Assembly: GCF_018128945.1 (NCBI RefSeq) | Contig: NZ_CP068393.1 | Span: 1,612,001-1,676,000 of the forward strand | Source of the DNA: Aristaeella hokkaidonensis | Lineage (GTDB): Bacteria > Bacillota > Clostridia > Christensenellales > Aristaeellaceae | Direction: 5' to 3' | DNA: 64,000 bases | Part shown: positions 41,747 to 49,625 of the stretch, one piece after another | Numbering within the stretch: position 1 is the first letter of the stretch | How the letters are laid out: each line of letters begins with the position of its first letter | Notes under the pieces: generated by a model | Database searches by the model: none | Told to the model about the DNA's origin: nothing | Seen by the model: the letters and a program-made list of their open reading frames with translations, nothing else | Made by a program: the position numbers and the translations under genes

Positions 41747-41945
41747 TGTATGGAAAACACGTATTCTGGTAACTGACGACACGGGCTTTCTTGGTTCTCA
41801 TTTGTGCGACAGGCCGATTCGGGATGGCAATGATGTGATTTGTGTGGATAACTTGTTCACGGGCAGCAAAGAGAACATCCGCCACCTGTTGGCAATCCGT
41901 ATTTTGAATTCATTCGTCATGATGTAACGGAGCCTCTGTACGTTT
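41747..41945 (+). pseudogene. NAD-dependent epimerase/decarboxylase N-terminal fragment, copy 2
   Basis: Reads [18 protein letters not shown] then [20 protein letters not shown], as in UDP-glucuronate decarboxylases. The first two Gly of GGTGFLG are mutated to Asp, and a one-base deletion after HLL shifts the frame ([17 protein letters not shown] follows in another frame). The rest is lost. It marks the right end of the island. Confidence 0.78.
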
Positions 41946-41952
41946 CATTTAA

Positions 41953-42831
41953 TCACTGTTCTGTTTCCTGTTCACAGGCCATGTGTTCCGCTTCCAGCGC
42001 CTCGTTGGCCGCGGTTCTCATAATGATTTTCTTCACCAGCGTATCCAGTGCGCATCCCTCGGTGTAATCCGCCGGTGAATAGTAGCGAATCCTGTTCTCC
42101 CGGATCATCTTCTTCACTTTCTCCATATTGCCGGTAGAGGGATCATAGACTCCGATGGCATGCCCGCCATAGGAATTCACCAGTTTCATGCAGGGGATGT
42201 CGGTATCGCTGTCCCCGATATAAACCATATTGCGGAAAGGAATCCTGATCAGGTCCCGCGGATAATAATCATTCACCGCGGGATCGTTGACGTCCAGGGT
42301 TCCTTTTTCTATCCGGAAAAGGAACTGTGTCTTGTTGGTATAGTTGACCGCCTGCGCCGGCCAGATGGCCACGCCCCGGTCGTTGTAGCAGAAGGAGCTG
42401 GCATAGATTCGTTCAAACGCGCCCTGCTTTGCCATTTCTGTCCCTTCAATCATTTCTTTCAGCCCGGAGGAAATGATATAGTGTTCCACCAGCACACCGT
42501 GCTCTCTGCCGTATTCCCGGATGCGTTCAAACCATTCCTCCACACCGGGGAATACCTTCACCTTTGCCCCGTATTCCATCAGGGCTTTACGGTTCAGGAT
42601 CAGGTTGCCCTCTGCTTCCTTCACCATCTTGTACATATAGGCCAGGTTGGAATCCATCTGCTGCTCATGGGCCAGGATGTTGGTTTCTTCCCAGAAACGG
42701 TCCACGTCATAGCCCACAGACTGGATATAGCCCTGTGCCTGCATATCGTCCGGCGTCAGGGTCTTATCAAAGTCATAGCAGATTGCCAGTACCGGCAGCT
42801 GCTCTTTTTCTTTTCTTTCATATCGCATCAT
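41953..42831 (-). CDS. HAD-family hydrolase
   Basis: A 292-residue phosphatase of the haloacid dehalogenase superfamily. Motif I is CYDFDKTLTPDD with Asp20 and Asp22, motif II is IISSGLKEMI near residue 123, and motif IV is YIGDSDTDIPCMK near 212. The long helical insert after motif I suggests a small phosphometabolite as substrate. The ATG at 42831 follows GGCGGGTGA by 6 bases; the track start at 42837 is a GTG. It is the first gene after the glycan island and again shows the backbone base composition. The substrate is not clear. Confidence 0.85.
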   Translation of the reverse strand: MMRYERKEKEQLPVLAICYDFDKTLTPDDMQAQGYIQSVGYDVDRFWEETNILAHEQQMDSNLAYMYKMVKEAEGNLILNRKALMEYGAKVKVFPGVEEWFERIREYGREHGVLVEHYIISSGLKEMIEGTEMAKQGAFERIYASSFCYNDRGVAIWPAQAVNYTNKTQFLFRIEKGTLDVNDPAVNDYYPRDLIRIPFRNMVYIGDSDTDIPCMKLVNSYGGHAIGVYDPSTGNMEKVKKMIRENRIRYYSPADYTEGCALDTLVKKIIMRTAANEALEAEHMACEQETEQ

Positions 42832-42864
42832 ATTCACCCGCCTGATTCTCTCTCAGCTCTTCCG

Positions 42865-43455
42865 TCAGCCGAATACCATTTCACCGAAGTATTCCGGCCT
42901 GTGATAATCCGGCGTGGGGGTACCTACCGGCTGCCAGGCCAGATAGTGAGGATGAACCGTCTTGTCCCCGCATTTGTAGACGTTTGCCTTCAGGATGCCG
43001 GAAAAAGCGAAACCCGGATAGTACTTCCGGAGGAATGCGTCCGGAATCCGGTATTTCGTTTCCCAGCCCTCCGCCGTCCGTGCAGTCCGGATACTGAACA
43101 GCTTTTCCGGATTGTCCGGCACAATCCGTTCCCTGTCGTTTCTGTTCCTGCCGAAGCCGATGTGAAGGCATCCGTTGGGATTGATTTCAAAGTTCAGGTA
43201 ACGCTCTTCTCCCTCCGGCATAAAGAAGAACTCCAGGCAGCTGTCCTCATGTACAGGCGAAAGCGGCGCGGTGTATTCCGCGCGGATATCTTTTTCTTTT
43301 GCCCATAGATGTACCAGCAGGTTCTCCCCGTCGTGGCGAACGCTTCCGCCTGCCCGGATGCCGCAGTCCGGTTCCCACAGGATCTGGTCAAGATACAGTT
43401 CCCTGCCTGTGCCGGTATCCTGTTCATCCCGTATAATCACATATCGGTCGTTCAC
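42865..43455 (-). CDS. CBM9-like carbohydrate-binding protein
   Basis: A 196-residue protein without signal peptide that fits the CBM9/DOMON-like beta-sandwich. The landmarks are SPVHEDSCLEFFFMPEGEERYLNFEINPNG (near residue 66, shown in parts as VHEDSCLEFFF and YLNFEINPNG) and the C-terminal HPHYLAWQPVGTPTPDYHRPEYFG. Proteins of this kind bind the ends of xylan or cellulose chains, or are found with sugar-processing genes. It begins at a GTG (43455) after GGAGG. Lack of a signal suggests it acts inside the cell, or on imported oligosaccharides. It is one gene away from a CE15-like esterase. Confidence 0.8.
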   Translation of the reverse strand: MNDRYVIIRDEQDTGTGRELYLDQILWEPDCGIRAGGSVRHDGENLLVHLWAKEKDIRAEYTAPLSPVHEDSCLEFFFMPEGEERYLNFEINPNGCLHIGFGRNRNDRERIVPDNPEKLFSIRTARTAEGWETKYRIPDAFLRKYYPGFAFSGILKANVYKCGDKTVHPHYLAWQPVGTPTPDYHRPEYFGEMVFG

Positions 43456-43478
43456 GTTCCGTTTATCCTCCGGATATT

Positions 43479-44441
43479 TTAATAGCCTCTTTGCCTGTCT
43501 ACCAGGTGTCCGGGGGTTTCCCCGGCGCAGTATCTGCCCAGGTCCTCCACAAACATCTCAACAATCCTGTTCACCGTATGCTCCAGCGTCATATTTCCGG
43601 CTGTATGCGGCGTAATAAGCAGGTTCGGCAGTTCCCATACCGGATCGTTTTCTTCCAGCGGTTCTTTTTCAAACACGTCCAGTCCGGCATACAGCCGTCC
43701 GTTCTTCAGTTCTCTGATCAGTGCCTCCTGGTCGATTACGGTGCCGCGTCCTACATTGATAATCACCGCGCCGTCCGGCAGCTGCCCAAGCTGCTTTTCA
43801 CCCACCATATGGTACGCTTCCTTTGTTCCGGGCAGGGAAATAATCAGCACATCCGTTTCCGGCAGCACTTCTTCCCACTGATCCTGTGTCAGGATCCTGT
43901 CAAAACAGTTGTCAGGATTCCTGCCGCTCCTGTTTACGCCAATCACACATGCCGGCAGAAACGCTTTTAGTCTCCTGGCTGTTTCCAGTCCGATATCTCC
44001 CGTACCAAGCAGGGTAACCCGGGCGTCCTTGATGGAGCGGACCAGCAGGTCCCGTCTCCATTCATGCCGGGCCACAATCTGCCTGTATTCCGGCTGCCGG
44101 CGCAGGATGTCCAGCAGCATCATAATGGTATGCTCCGAAATCGTCACGCCGTATGCGCCGGAGGAATTGGACAGCATCGCGTCCGGATTGGCGAAGGAAC
44201 CCGGCTTCAGGAACTGGTCAACCCCCGCAAACGGTGTACAGATCCATTTCAGGGTGGAAGATGCGCGTGCGATCTCCGGCAGCTGGCCGAAAATCACTTC
44301 GCACTCCATCAGATAATCCTTATCTTTCTCCGGCTCATCCACAAGCCTGACCTCAAAGCCGTGCTGCACAGCTGCTGTGCGGATCGTTTCCTTGTGTTTC
44401 GGTTTCAGAAATGGCTCATAAACCGCCATTTTTCTGCTCAT
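43479..44441 (-). CDS. D-2-hydroxyacid dehydrogenase
   Basis: A 320-residue NAD-dependent dehydrogenase of the D-isomer 2-hydroxyacid family. The Rossmann motif LLGTGDIGLETARRL lies near residue 143, the substrate-binding SNSSGAYGVTISEH near 90, NVGRGTVIDQEAL near 225 and the catalytic HTAGNM near 275. It reduces a 2-oxoacid, such as glyoxylate, hydroxypyruvate or pyruvate. The start at 44441 follows GAGGAG. It lies between the CBM9-like and CE15-like genes, so a role in degrading a sugar acid is possible. Confidence 0.9.
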   Translation of the reverse strand: MSRKMAVYEPFLKPKHKETIRTAAVQHGFEVRLVDEPEKDKDYLMECEVIFGQLPEIARASSTLKWICTPFAGVDQFLKPGSFANPDAMLSNSSGAYGVTISEHTIMMLLDILRRQPEYRQIVARHEWRRDLLVRSIKDARVTLLGTGDIGLETARRLKAFLPACVIGVNRSGRNPDNCFDRILTQDQWEEVLPETDVLIISLPGTKEAYHMVGEKQLGQLPDGAVIINVGRGTVIDQEALIRELKNGRLYAGLDVFEKEPLEENDPVWELPNLLITPHTAGNMTLEHTVNRIVEMFVEDLGRYCAGETPGHLVDRQRGY

Positions 44442-44471
44442 AAGTTTCTCCTCTTCGGTGTTTTTTCTTGT

Positions 44472-45719
44472 TTACTTAAGATACGGACCGAAAAACGGAT
44501 CCAGCCTGTCCCGGTTATATTGCAGGAACAGGTTCCCCCGCATACCATCCGTGAGGTTTCCGAAACTGTCTGTCCGGATTCCCCGCAGGCAGGCGTCGCA
44601 GTAGTCCAGGATTACCTGCATATCTGAATGCAGGATCGCATGTCCGTCCAGGTGAATGATCATGTTGTTCTGTTCACCGCAGTCCAGCAGATCCCAAACC
44701 GGCTGGGACGCGGCATAGGCCAGGCACTGTCCTTCTGTATTGTTCCATCCTTCTGAAACAATGCCGGTCACAATGATCATATGGCGGTTCTTTCCCGCCG
44801 CCAGTGCGCACAGCATATGCTGATCCACCGGCAGCGTCCGGGCTGACAGGAGCCTTGTGAAGTTGCCGCAGAACCAGTATCCTTCTCCTCCCTGCAGATT
44901 GGAAAACGGTTCATTCACTGATTCGTTCTCCCATTCTGCCGGTCCGCCCAGGCTTGTAAGATCATAGGTCTTTCCATGATTGTCCGTCCGGAACACTGCA
45001 ACGCCTCCCGCCCCTGAACAGGACGGAATCGTCACGCGGATCCGCTCGTCCCAGGCGCCGGCCACCGCTGCGCTTTTCCCGTACCGGGATACGCCTCCAA
45101 CCAGTGAAAGTTCCGGGTTGATCCCCAGTTCTTTGCCTGCCCCGGCTTCCAGGGCGTCAATAATCTTGCTCACACCCCACGCCCATGCCAGCAGCACACC
45201 CCGCTGCTGTGCGGGATCTTCTTCCGCGTATGGATACAGGGTAAAAAATGCGCCGGTCCGTGTCTCGTTGTCTGCGGACACCTGGGAGCAGTCATACTGG
45301 AAACAGGCATATCCTCTTTCCATGGCATACCGGCAGTTGTCCGAAAAACCGGTCACCCATTCCTTCGTAAACCAGTTCTGATAGTGCCATGGCCAGTACT
45401 CGATATAAAAAGGTGAACCGTCTTCCGGCGCTGTGCCTGCCGGGAGCCCTGCCAGTACGGAAAAGGACGCGCTGCGTCCCTCCGCGGAAATCGTGATTGT
45501 CAGCAGTTTTCCGCCTGTTTCCGAGTCTTCCCGCAGCTGCCATTCCACAGTTTCCTTTGCTTTATCCGGCATGTATCCGTACACATATTCCGAGTACAGG
45601 CTGATCAGCTCTGTTCTCCTGCGTTTCCAGTCCCAGGGCGTCTGTACTGCTTCTCCGTTTTCAAAGCGCAGAAGATCGGGAAGGTTCCCGATCTCCGGCA
45701 GCTGGGTAACACTCTTCAT
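44472..45719 (-). CDS. CE15-like glucuronoyl esterase (alpha/beta hydrolase)
   Basis: A 415-residue alpha/beta hydrolase like carbohydrate esterase family 15. The nucleophile motif is GGVSRYGKSA with Ser211 (GCSRxGK in most members, so the usual disulfide Cys is Val), and the catalytic His lies in GHAILHSDMQ around residue 364. Glucuronoyl esterases cut ester bonds between lignin and glucuronoxylan. No signal peptide is visible, so it may act on imported fragments or on another ester. It clusters with a CBM9-like protein and a hydroxyacid dehydrogenase, and a xylulokinase is found 13 kb away. Confidence 0.78.
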   Translation of the reverse strand: MKSVTQLPEIGNLPDLLRFENGEAVQTPWDWKRRRTELISLYSEYVYGYMPDKAKETVEWQLREDSETGGKLLTITISAEGRSASFSVLAGLPAGTAPEDGSPFYIEYWPWHYQNWFTKEWVTGFSDNCRYAMERGYACFQYDCSQVSADNETRTGAFFTLYPYAEEDPAQQRGVLLAWAWGVSKIIDALEAGAGKELGINPELSLVGGVSRYGKSAAVAGAWDERIRVTIPSCSGAGGVAVFRTDNHGKTYDLTSLGGPAEWENESVNEPFSNLQGGEGYWFCGNFTRLLSARTLPVDQHMLCALAAGKNRHMIIVTGIVSEGWNNTEGQCLAYAASQPVWDLLDCGEQNNMIIHLDGHAILHSDMQVILDYCDACLRGIRTDSFGNLTDGMRGNLFLQYNRDRLDPFFGPYLK

Positions 45720-45781
45720 TTCATGCTCCCTGCGGATACAGATGGTTCCGCCTTTTTGTTTGTCAACTTCAGTATTCCTGT

Positions 45782-46249
45782 TTATCCGGGATAGGACAGC
45801 CGCCTGTAGGTTGTCAGATCTTCACGGTATCTCCTGATATAGTATTTCGCCATGTTCAGGTTCTGCTCAGACCAGTTTCCGCATTCTTCCGGCCGCGCTC
45901 CGGGAATTTCCCCCTCAAAGCCGAGGATAAAGTCGCACATTTCCAGGACCAGCGGATAAACGTCCTCCGCGCTTTGTTCCCCGAAAACTACCAGGTAAAA
46001 CCCGGTTCTGCATCCCATGGGTCCGAAATAAATCACTTCGTTTTTCCTGCTGCTGTTGCGGAGGAATGTTGCTCCAAGATGCTCTATTGTATGAATGGCC
46101 GGGGTATCCATCACCGGTTCACGGTTTGGTGCGGTCACCCGCAGGTCAAATGTGGAAGCCGTGCATTGTTCCCGGCTGTCCGTCCGGGACAGGTAAAGGC
46201 CCGGCAACAGGTTCAGGTGGTTTACCTGGAAGCTTGCGATTTTTTCCAT
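45782..46249 (-). CDS. luxS: S-ribosylhomocysteine lyase
   Basis: A 155-residue metalloenzyme. The metal ligands His53 and His57 are in HTIEH, Cys123 in ECGNWSEQNL, and the catalytic Cys80 in FGPMGCRTGFYL. It splits S-ribosylhomocysteine into homocysteine and DPD, the precursor of autoinducer 2, in the activated methyl cycle. I start at the ATG at 46249, which follows GGAGAG; the frame to 46312 has no support. No Pfs gene is nearby. All active-site residues are intact, so it should be functional. Confidence 0.95.
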   Translation of the reverse strand: MEKIASFQVNHLNLLPGLYLSRTDSREQCTASTFDLRVTAPNREPVMDTPAIHTIEHLGATFLRNSSRKNEVIYFGPMGCRTGFYLVVFGEQSAEDVYPLVLEMCDFILGFEGEIPGARPEECGNWSEQNLNMAKYYIRRYREDLTTYRRLSYPG

Positions 46250-46384
46250 TTTGTTACTCTCCATCTCTGCCGGTGATTCTCTTCCGGAAATATGTCTGCC
46301 GGCAACATACAATTATATATATTTCGCTTTTTCTTCGGTTGATTCCTGTATAAAACATCCATTCATTTTTCTGTGAACAGAGAA

Positions 46385-46409
46385 GGAGGAGAGCGCTTGT
46401 CTCTCCTCC
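46385..46409 (-). terminator. Possible terminator or hairpin after the secreted-protein gene
   Basis: GGAGGAGAG and CTCTCCTCC form a 9-base-pair stem with a 7-base loop, 19 bases beyond the stop at 46429. The minus-strand tail TTCTCTG is only weakly T-rich. Confidence 0.45.
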
Positions 46410-46428
46410 CTGTACTTTATGTATACAA

Positions 46429-47874
46429 TTATTCAGCTGTCACGGTTTCAGTCTGGGTTTTTGTGATTGTAGTAGTTTTGGGCATCATCTGCTGCATCAC
46501 CTGCTTGTTCAGCCAGGTTCCGGTCTCTTCAGGCAGGTTCCTGGTCAGTACGGTGATTGCCTTCAGTATGCCGGCTGTCAGGGTGATCTGCAGTTTTCCG
46601 CTGGCAGTACCGTCCGTATCATTCATCAGCGTTTCAAACGGAAGGACTGTGATGTTCTCTCCCTCGTATACAGAAACAGCTTCTCCGCCCTTTCCCACGG
46701 ATCCTGTAATGTTCACAAGAGGCTGTTCAGCGTTGTTCATAAACACATCCAGGGTGTACTTTGTCCGTTCGCCTTCCACGGGTTCTGTTTTCGCAAGAAT
46801 CTTCGCGACAGCGTCCTTGGAGTTGATATCAAAAGCCATGTCCAGGCTGCCGGCCGCGTCACAGGTTACGGCAATGTCAGCAACGGATCCGTCTTTTGCG
46901 TTTACATGAGCCTTAAGATCAGCCGCATTGTCTTTTGAGACGTCGGCGGCAATGTTCATTGTTTCCTGATTCTGTTCAAAGCTGAAGCGGATCCTGACAG
47001 GTTCTTCCCCGCCGCCGATACCGACGTGCATGGTTTCCGGCTTTTCAGTCTCTTCCTTAGCTGCTTTGGTCATATCGCAGACAAAGTAACCGCCTTCGTT
47101 TTCGTTGGAGTAGAGGGCGAACTGCACTTCCGGCTTTTCTTCTTCGGGCATGCTGTTCAGCTTCTCAATCTCTTTGTCGATTTCAGCGATAAGATCCTTA
47201 TCCTTGCTGGCAGCCTGTACAACCGGCTGAAGGGATTCCTTGGCCAGCAGTTCTTTCGTGCTGTTCAGGACCAGTTCCATGAACTCTGTATAGGTCATGT
47301 TGACGGGCGTCTTTGCCGTAAACTTCAGATCATCCACGGTAAACTCGCCGGTCTCGGTTTCACCCTTCTTTTCTTCAAATGCTTTCATCGCCTTCTCAAC
47401 GATTTCGGCAAAATCTTTGGCGATCTGCTCCTTATTCAGGTTCTCCATCCCGCCCATTCCGGCGGAAGCCTCAGTCATGGATGCCTGCACCTGCTGCTGG
47501 AGAGCCTGTACGGTTTCCGCGGATACAGAGATGACCTGGCTTCCCAGCAGGGATGAAGCGGCAATCAAGCCTCCGTCTTCAGCGTTCTTAACACCGATGG
47601 AGAGCATGACGTCATCACCGGCCAGCACATCCAGTTCGGCGTTGTCCTTGGCGGCGACGCCCTTCAGGGTCAGGGCTCCAACAATATCCTTCACAATGGT
47701 AATGGTCTGTTTTGTTTCTTCCGTCGCTTCGGTTCCGGCAAGAGCCAGGATCCCGTCTGCGTCCACGTTGATCTTTGCTTCAAAGGACACAGGCTCTTTC
47801 AGCGCTGCGGTCATGCCGCCGATGGAGCTGAAAGCCATCACGATAACCATAACAATGGACAAAATGGAATTCAT
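46429..47874 (-). CDS. Exported protein of unknown function
   Basis: A 481-residue protein with an N-terminal hydrophobic segment (MNSILSIVMVIVMAFSSIGG) that is probably an uncleaved anchor or signal. The rest alternates beta-rich stretches (SFEAKINVDADGILAL, VRIRFSFEQNQETMNIAADV, YTLDVFMNNAEQPLVNITG) with an acidic helical part around residues 150-240. It ends TTTITKTQTETVTAE with a Thr-rich tail. I recognise no family. It starts 29 bases after the VanW stop with an AGGGGGAG site, so it forms an operon with it. A role at the cell surface is inference. Confidence 0.7.
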   Translation of the reverse strand: MNSILSIVMVIVMAFSSIGGMTAALKEPVSFEAKINVDADGILALAGTEATEETKQTITIVKDIVGALTLKGVAAKDNAELDVLAGDDVMLSIGVKNAEDGGLIAASSLLGSQVISVSAETVQALQQQVQASMTEASAGMGGMENLNKEQIAKDFAEIVEKAMKAFEEKKGETETGEFTVDDLKFTAKTPVNMTYTEFMELVLNSTKELLAKESLQPVVQAASKDKDLIAEIDKEIEKLNSMPEEEKPEVQFALYSNENEGGYFVCDMTKAAKEETEKPETMHVGIGGGEEPVRIRFSFEQNQETMNIAADVSKDNAADLKAHVNAKDGSVADIAVTCDAAGSLDMAFDINSKDAVAKILAKTEPVEGERTKYTLDVFMNNAEQPLVNITGSVGKGGEAVSVYEGENITVLPFETLMNDTDGTASGKLQITLTAGILKAITVLTRNLPEETGTWLNKQVMQQMMPKTTTITKTQTETVTAE

Positions 47875-47903
47875 GTTTTCTCCCCCTTGTTTTATAAAAT
47901 GTT

Positions 47904-49109
47904 TTAATTTGCTTCCGTGATTTCTTCTCCGTGATACCGGTAAACCCGCATCAGCAGGGCGCCGTCATCATTGGAGGTGCCCAGAATCCTGATCGGGAAA
48001 TCATATCGGTTGGTGAAAATCAGGTTCAATTCCGGATTGCCCACAGCCGCGTCGCAGTGGATCGGCAGGTAGGCAGCACCGTTGCCGCCGTGAGGCCGGC
48101 GGTGATTGATTTCAATATCCGGCAGCTGAATCAGGGCATTGTACAGCGTACTGGAAACCTGGCAGGTACCGCCGCCATAACCCAGCTTGGAGGTTCCTGC
48201 GGTCAGCACGCCGGCCTGTTTGTATCCCTTGCCCGGCCGGTAAGGACCCATGGTTTTGTTTGCGTCCAGGCGTTCACCGGGCTGCAGAACCTGGGATATA
48301 TACTGGCAGCCGGTTTTGATATTGTGGATCCGGTTCAGATTCGTTTCGTTCTGTGTCATTTTGTAGTAGCTGGTATAAGCGGCAATTGGGCTGTCCGGGA
48401 ACAGTTCCTCATCTGTGGGAGATACAGGAATCAGATCCGTCAGTTCGTTGGGATCGATATAGCCGTATTCCCGCCAGTAGTTCACCATTGCCCAGCCGTT
48501 ATAGAACTGCCAGATGCTCAGCTCCGTACCCGGTTTCAGGATGACCCAGTTGTTTCCGTCATCTCCGTCGCCTTTGGAAGGCGTCATGCTCTTCCGTACA
48601 TGGCAGGTGGTGGCAGTCTTGGCAATATAGGCGTGCTTCTGCACATTGAAGGGAGGGATATTCTCCGGATCAACGGACTCAATATCGCTCTTGGCAATCT
48701 GCTGCCGTCTCACGTAGCCGATCACATTATCCCGACGCACGATGAACCAGATCAGGCCGACGTACAGGATGTCAACTTTTTTTCCCCTGGCGTCCGCCAG
48801 TCTCATCTTGGGCGTGATGTCTTCTTCACTCTTCCACTTTTCAGAGTAGATCGTTCCGTTAAAATCCGTACGCATCTTAGCCTTATACAGTGCAGGAGAA
48901 TTCATGTCAAAATCCTCCAGGGTCTTTTCATGGTAAACCTCACCCTGTACTTCGGCTTCAATATAGTTTTCAGCCTGGTCTTCCTCTTCCTGCATTTCCC
49001 GCAGTTCTTCATCGGAGAACTGGAAGTCTTCATCTTCTTCCGCTACAGCAAAAGACATCGTTCCGGTCAGAATTCCCAGGGCAAGTATAATACATAAAAT
49101 GCGCTTCAT
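47904..49109 (-). CDS. VanW family exported protein
   Basis: A 401-residue exported protein with signal peptide MKRILCIILALGILTGTMSF. The N-terminal half is acidic, then comes an SH3-like segment (CHVRKSMTPSKGD... TELSIWQFYNGWAMVNYWREYGYIDP), and the C-terminal third is the VanW domain: KTGCQYISQVLQPGERLDANKTMGPYRPGKGYKQAG and GYGGGTCQVSSTLYNALI. VanW is linked to glycopeptide-resistance clusters, but the domain is widespread and its activity is unclear. I use the ATG at 49109 after GAAGGAGG. A promoter overlapped by a long palindrome lies upstream (49129-49170). Confidence 0.88.
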   Translation of the reverse strand: MKRILCIILALGILTGTMSFAVAEEDEDFQFSDEELREMQEEEDQAENYIEAEVQGEVYHEKTLEDFDMNSPALYKAKMRTDFNGTIYSEKWKSEEDITPKMRLADARGKKVDILYVGLIWFIVRRDNVIGYVRRQQIAKSDIESVDPENIPPFNVQKHAYIAKTATTCHVRKSMTPSKGDGDDGNNWVILKPGTELSIWQFYNGWAMVNYWREYGYIDPNELTDLIPVSPTDEELFPDSPIAAYTSYYKMTQNETNLNRIHNIKTGCQYISQVLQPGERLDANKTMGPYRPGKGYKQAGVLTAGTSKLGYGGGTCQVSSTLYNALIQLPDIEINHRRPHGGNGAAYLPIHCDAAVGNPELNLIFTNRYDFPIRILGTSNDDGALLMRVYRYHGEEITEAN

Positions 49110-49128
49110 TAGCACATCCTCCTTCATC

Positions 49129-49163
49129 GTATACGAAAAATATTATCCCCTTTTTTCGTATAC
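49129..49163. promoter_or_regulatory. Palindromic operator over the VanW promoter
   Basis: GTATACGAAAAA (49129-49140) and TTTTTCGTATAC (49152-49163) are perfect 12-base complements flanking the -10 box on the VanW promoter. They would allow a dimeric repressor to bind and shut the promoter. Confidence 0.6.
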
Positions 49164-49170
49164 CTGTCAA
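49142..49170 (-). promoter_or_regulatory. Promoter of the VanW operon
   Basis: TTGACA (49165-49170), 17 bases and GATAAT (49142-49147) on the minus strand. Confidence 0.78.
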
Positions 49171-49398
49171 CCGCGCCGCCTTAAGCGGAGCAATTGAACT
49201 CTACTCTTTCAAACGATTATCAGTCCTCCTTTGTTCCCGTATGGTCTGCAGATCAGGACTCCGGTTTTTCCCTCATCCTGGCCGTATTATATTCCCCGAA
49301 TTCCCGCGAATAAACGACTTATCTGATAAATTTCACCCTCGTATTTTTCCCTTTTAGACGAAAAACCTTTCCCGCAAGCAGAAAAAGCAATATACAAC
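49171..49398. other. Intergenic stretch without a recognised gene
   Basis: I see no coding sequence here. The 5' part is between the VanW promoter and the hairpin array; a possible degenerate spacer TATACAAC (49391-49398) lies right before the first hairpin. Confidence 0.5.
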
Positions 49399-49534
49399 AT
49401 TCGTTCGCTTGCGAACGAATATATCATATCGCGAAGCGATGTATCACATTGAACCGCTATGCGGTTCAATATATCATGTTTTCCGCAGGAAAACATATCA
49501 TTGACTTTGTGATCGCTAAAGCGATTACAAAGTC
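49399..49534. repeat. Array of five different hairpins joined by an ATATCAT-like heptamer
   Basis: Hairpins: ATTCGTTCGC-TT-GCGAACGAAT (49399-49420); ATCGC-GAA-GCGAT (49428-49440); ATTGAACCGC-TAT-GCGGTTCAAT (49448-49470); GTTTTCC-GCA-GGAAAAC (49478-49494); GACTTTGTGATCGC-TAAA-complement (49503-49534). The joints are ATATCAT at 49421, 49471 and 49495, and GTATCAC at 49441. The stems do not resemble one another except that the ATCGC/GCGAT stem recurs in hairpin 5. Confidence 0.85.
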
Positions 49535-49569
49535 TTGTGTTCCCCTTTCTTTTCAGGCACATTTTATGG

Positions 49570-49575
49570 TATAAT
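49570..49575 (+). promoter_or_regulatory. Probable -10 box of the parE-parC operon
   Basis: A perfect TATAAT lies about 50 bases before the parE start. The region 17 bases upstream (TTCTTT) is a weak -35 match. Confidence 0.5.
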
Positions 49576-49625
49576 ATACTGTCATCATTCGGGCCTTTCA
49601 TTGAAAGCCCCAAAGGAGTGAACCC

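Noticed and set aside
41700..42000. Right-hand attachment site of the glycan island
   Set aside because: I looked for a copy of the tRNA-Ser 3' end or another direct repeat near 41.95 kb and did not see one.
49399..49534. CRISPR array
   Set aside because: The conserved units are only 7 bases and the variable parts are palindromes rather than spacers. No cas genes are in the window.
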